Positions 62,480-64,000 of a DNA stretch of 64,000 nucleotides are shown here, one piece after another. A model generated the notes under the pieces. That model did not search any database and was not told where the DNA came from. It saw only the letters and a list, made by a program, of their open reading frames with translations. The position numbers were made by a program, and so were the translations under genes. Position 1 is the first letter of the stretch. The number at the start of each line of letters is the position of its first letter. The stretch spans positions 711,001-775,000 of the forward strand of contig NZ_ASVU01000001.1 in NCBI RefSeq assembly GCF_000407365.1. Direction: 5' to 3'. Origin of the DNA: Enterococcus asini ATCC 700915 (lineage in GTDB: Bacteria > Bacillota > Bacilli > Lactobacillales > Enterococcaceae).

Positions 62480-62845
62480 ATGAGCTGTCTTGGCAATATC
62501 ATCTGGTTTTTCTTTGGTGGCTTAGTCGGTGGCCTTTCCTGGTTTTTAGCCGGAATTTTATGGTGCATCACGATTGTAGGAATTCCCATTGGACGCCAAT
62601 GCTTCAAATTCGCCAGCCTAAGTTTTGCTCCCTTTGGCAAAGATGTGGTCTACGGTGGCGGTTCCGTTAGTTTTTTAGTCAATATCATCTGGTTGATTGT
62701 ATCCGGTATCCCCTTAGCGATCGCCCACCTAATTAGCGCTGTCTTACTTTCCATCACCATCATCGGCATTCCCTTTGCCCAACAATCCATCAAGCTGGCA
62801 AAATTAGCGCTAATGCCTTTTGGTGCCCGAATCATTTCCAAATAA
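62480..62845 (+). CDS. yccF: YccF domain membrane protein
   Basis: 121-residue protein with two copies of the YccF domain, each a hydrophobic hairpin ending in a conserved GIPIGRQ/GIPFAQQ turn (about 35 and 95) followed by FAPFG/LMPFG. Inner-membrane family of unknown function. AAGGAGG lies nine bases before the ATG. It is separate from the neighbouring thiamine operon and tRNA cluster. Confidence 0.9.
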   Translation: MSCLGNIIWFFFGGLVGGLSWFLAGILWCITIVGIPIGRQCFKFASLSFAPFGKDVVYGGGSVSFLVNIIWLIVSGIPLAIAHLISAVLLSITIIGIPFAQQSIKLAKLALMPFGARIISK

Positions 62846-62848
62846 TAC

Positions 62849-62885
62849 AAAAAACCCTCAAGGCAACTACCTTGAGGGTTTCTTT
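62849..62885 (+). terminator. Terminator of yccF
   Basis: AAACCCTCAAGG pairs with CCTTGAGGGTTT around CAACTA, followed by CTTTC. It probably also ends the leftward rRNA-tRNA transcript, as an A stretch precedes the stem. Confidence 0.8.
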
Positions 62886-62889
62886 CGTA

Positions 62890-62963
62890 TCGGGAAGACA
62901 GGATTCGAACCTGCGACCCCTTGGTCCCAAACCAAGTGCTCTACCAAGCTGAGCTACTTCCCG
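62890..62963 (-). tRNA. tRNA-Pro (TGG)
   Basis: 74-nt cloverleaf on the minus strand. Anticodon stem CTTGG/CCAAG with loop TTTGGGA gives anticodon TGG. The T-loop GGTTCGAATCC is intact and CCA is not encoded. Last gene of the eight-tRNA cluster. Confidence 0.95.
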
Positions 62964-62981
62964 GAGTATAAAAAAAAACTA

Positions 62982-63055
62982 CGCGCCCAAGAGGAGTCGA
63001 ACCCCTAACCTTTTGATCCGTAGTCAAACACTCTATCCAGTTGAGCTATGGGCGC
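62982..63055 (-). tRNA. tRNA-Arg (ACG)
   Basis: 74-nt cloverleaf. Loop CTACGGA gives anticodon ACG (A34 expected to become inosine). Acceptor GCGCCCA/TGGGCGC, discriminator G, no encoded CCA. Confidence 0.95.
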
Positions 63056-63071
63056 AAATATATTTACTTAA

Positions 63072-63157
63072 TGCCGAGGACCGGAATCGAACCGGTACGG
63101 TGATCACTCACCGCAGGATTTTAAGTCCTGTGCGTCTGCCAGTTCCGCCACCCCGGC
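63072..63157 (-). tRNA. tRNA-Leu (TAA)
   Basis: 86-nt class II tRNA with a long variable arm. Loop CTTAAAA gives anticodon TAA. Acceptor GCCGGGG/CCTCGGC, no encoded CCA. Confidence 0.95.
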
Positions 63158-63168
63158 GAGTGGCATAA

Positions 63169-63240
63169 AGCGGAAAACGGGGTTCGAACCCGCGACCCCC
63201 ACCTTGGCAAGGTGGTGCTCTACCACTGAGCTATTTCCGC
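63169..63240 (-). tRNA. tRNA-Gly (GCC)
   Basis: 72-nt cloverleaf. Loop TTGCCAA gives anticodon GCC. Acceptor GCGGAAA/TTTCCGC, discriminator T, no encoded CCA. Confidence 0.95.
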
Positions 63241-63250
63241 GTTTTGGAGA

Positions 63251-63323
63251 TGCCGGCTAAAGGATTTGAACCCTCGACCCTCTGATTACAAATCAGATGC
63301 TCTACCAACTGAGCTAAGCCGGC
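63251..63323 (-). tRNA. tRNA-Thr (TGT)
   Basis: 73-nt cloverleaf. Stem TCTGA/TCAGA with loop TTTGTAA gives anticodon TGT. Discriminator A, no encoded CCA. Confidence 0.95.
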
Positions 63324-63327
63324 TTGA

Positions 63328-63409
63328 TGCGGGTGAAGGGACTTGAACCCCCACGCCTAAAGGCGCTAGATCCTAAATCTAGTGCGTCTGCCAATTCCGC
63401 CACACCCGC
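63328..63409 (-). tRNA. tRNA-Leu (TAG)
   Basis: 82-nt class II tRNA. Stem CTAGA/TCTAG with loop TTTAGGA gives anticodon TAG. Long variable arm, no encoded CCA. Confidence 0.95.
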
Positions 63410-63417
63410 AATTATAA

Positions 63418-63490
63418 TGAGCCGTACAGGGCTTGAACCTGTGACCCTCTGATTAAAAGTCAGATGCTCTACCAACTGAGCTAACGGCTC
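63418..63490 (-). tRNA. tRNA-Lys (TTT)
   Basis: 73-nt cloverleaf. Stem TCTGA/TCAGA with loop CTTTTAA gives anticodon TTT. Discriminator A, no encoded CCA. Confidence 0.95.
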
Positions 63491-63493
63491 GTA

Positions 63494-63566
63494 TGGGGGT
63501 TAACGGGTTCGAACCGCTGACCCTCTGCTTGTAAGGCAGATGCTCTCCCAGCTGAGCTAAACCCCC
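63494..63566 (-). tRNA. tRNA-Val (TAC)
   Basis: 73-nt cloverleaf, first tRNA after 5S in the direction of transcription. Stem TCTGC/GCAGA with loop CTTACAA gives anticodon TAC. Acceptor GGGGGTT/AACCCCC, no encoded CCA. Confidence 0.95.
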
Positions 63567-63581
63567 ATATCAAAAGAAAAA

Positions 63582-63698
63582 GCGTGGCGACGTCCTGCTC
63601 TCACAAAGGGAAACCCTTCACTACAATCGGCGCTAAGAAGCTTAACTTCTGTGTTCGGCAAGGTTACAGGTGTATCCTTCTCGCTATCGTCACCACAC
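63582..63698 (-). rRNA. rrf: 5S ribosomal RNA
   Basis: About 117 nt on the minus strand, from TGTGGTGACGATAGCGAGAA to the complementary CGTCGCCACGC, with the conserved CCGAACACAGAAGTTAAGC. Between 23S and the tRNA cluster, as part of one rrn operon. The spacer 63699-63776 carries no gene. Confidence 0.96.
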
Positions 63699-63776
63699 TA
63701 TTTAGTTGAGTAAGTCTTTGCTCACTCAAAACTGGATTTGAAATACGTTTGAAACAACCAAGTCCACGATTCTTTT

Positions 63777-64000
63777 GGTTAAGTCCTCGATCGATTAGTA
63801 TCAGTCCGCTCCAACCATCACTGGCCTTCCACTTCTGACCTATCTACCTGATCATCTCTCAGGGATCTTACTTCTTTAAAAGAATGGGAAATCTCATCTT
63901 GAGGTGGGCTTCACACTTAGATGCTTTCAGCGTTTATCCCTTCCCTACATAGCTACCCAGCGATGCCTCTGGCGAGACAACTGGTACACCAGCGGTAAGT
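63777..64000 (-). rRNA. rrl: 23S ribosomal RNA, 3' end (partial)
   Basis: The minus strand ends TACTAATCGATCGAGGACTTAACC, the usual Firmicute 23S 3' terminus (shown here over two parts: TACTAATCGATCGA and GGACTTAACC). The remainder, including the 16S gene, continues past the right edge of the window. Confidence 0.95.

Noticed and set aside
62890..63566. Repeated GAACC/GAGCTA words resembling a direct-repeat array
   Set aside because: These are the T-arm and D-arm sequences of eight tRNA genes, not a CRISPR array.

Overview
The window reads as part of the chromosome of a low-to-moderate GC Gram-positive bacterium of the Enterococcaceae, most likely an Enterococcus. This is inferred from the ctsR-clpC pair without mcsAB, the class A sortase, the 5S sequence, the tRNA cluster behind an rRNA operon whose genes encode no CCA end, many mannose- and ascorbate-type PTS genes, and the EetA/EetB proteins. 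The species cannot be named from the sequence alone. No phage, plasmid or CRISPR array is visible. Layout: 0.1-2.1 kb is eetA-eetB-polyprenyl synthase, the end of a flavin-based extracellular electron transfer locus. 2.2-4.4 kb holds the tRNA hydroxylation pair trhP1-trhP2. 4.6-7.5 kb is ctsR-clpC with a CtsR box. 8.1-14.6 kb is a run of short units: sortase A, an unknown conserved protein, thiT under a TPP riboswitch, a RelE-like two-gene module, a MerR operon whose second gene is frameshifted, a VOC protein and a HAD phosphatase. 14.7-18.9 kb is the xylose block xylB-xylA / xylR with xyl operator and cre. 19.4-20.6 kb is azoR and a frameshifted TetR gene. 20.9-27.4 kb is a glycan locus: mannose-family PTS, GntR, GH35 beta-galactosidase and GH88 unsaturated glucuronyl hydrolase. 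27.5-29.4 kb has a small HicB-like / GNAT / AbrB-like operon and a TauE permease. 29.5-36.2 kb is AT-rich: an IS256-family element with 8-bp target duplications, a ribose-type ABC transporter and a GH43 gene that has lost its 5' end. 36.5-43.8 kb has a YunD-like nucleotidase and an AT-rich ascorbate-type PTS with a transaldolase-like enzyme and its PRD regulator. 43.9-49.2 kb is an ABC sugar importer operon that includes a beta-CASP metallo-hydrolase. 49.5-50.6 kb has a Nudix-like protein and an Ohr peroxidase. 50.9-59.4 kb is a complete histidine operon under a T-box leader, headed by a HisZ-HisG fusion. 59.5-62.2 kb is thiamine salvage (tenA-thiW-thiM-thiE) under a second TPP riboswitch. 62.5 kb to the end is yccF, eight tRNA genes, 5S and the 3' end of 23S rRNA. 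How the parts work together: much of the window is catabolism under local control. Xylose, glycosaminoglycan-like disaccharides, xylosides and an ascorbate-type substrate each have uptake, enzyme and regulator genes side by side. The histidine and thiamine operons are controlled by RNA leaders. The most unusual feature is a structured repeat of about 230 bp (core), present twice (7.7-7.9 kb and 19.0-19.2 kb). Each copy lies just 3' of a minus-strand gene (srtA, azoR). Three hairpins sit inside a closing stem, and the differences between copies preserve pairing only if the minus strand is the RNA.
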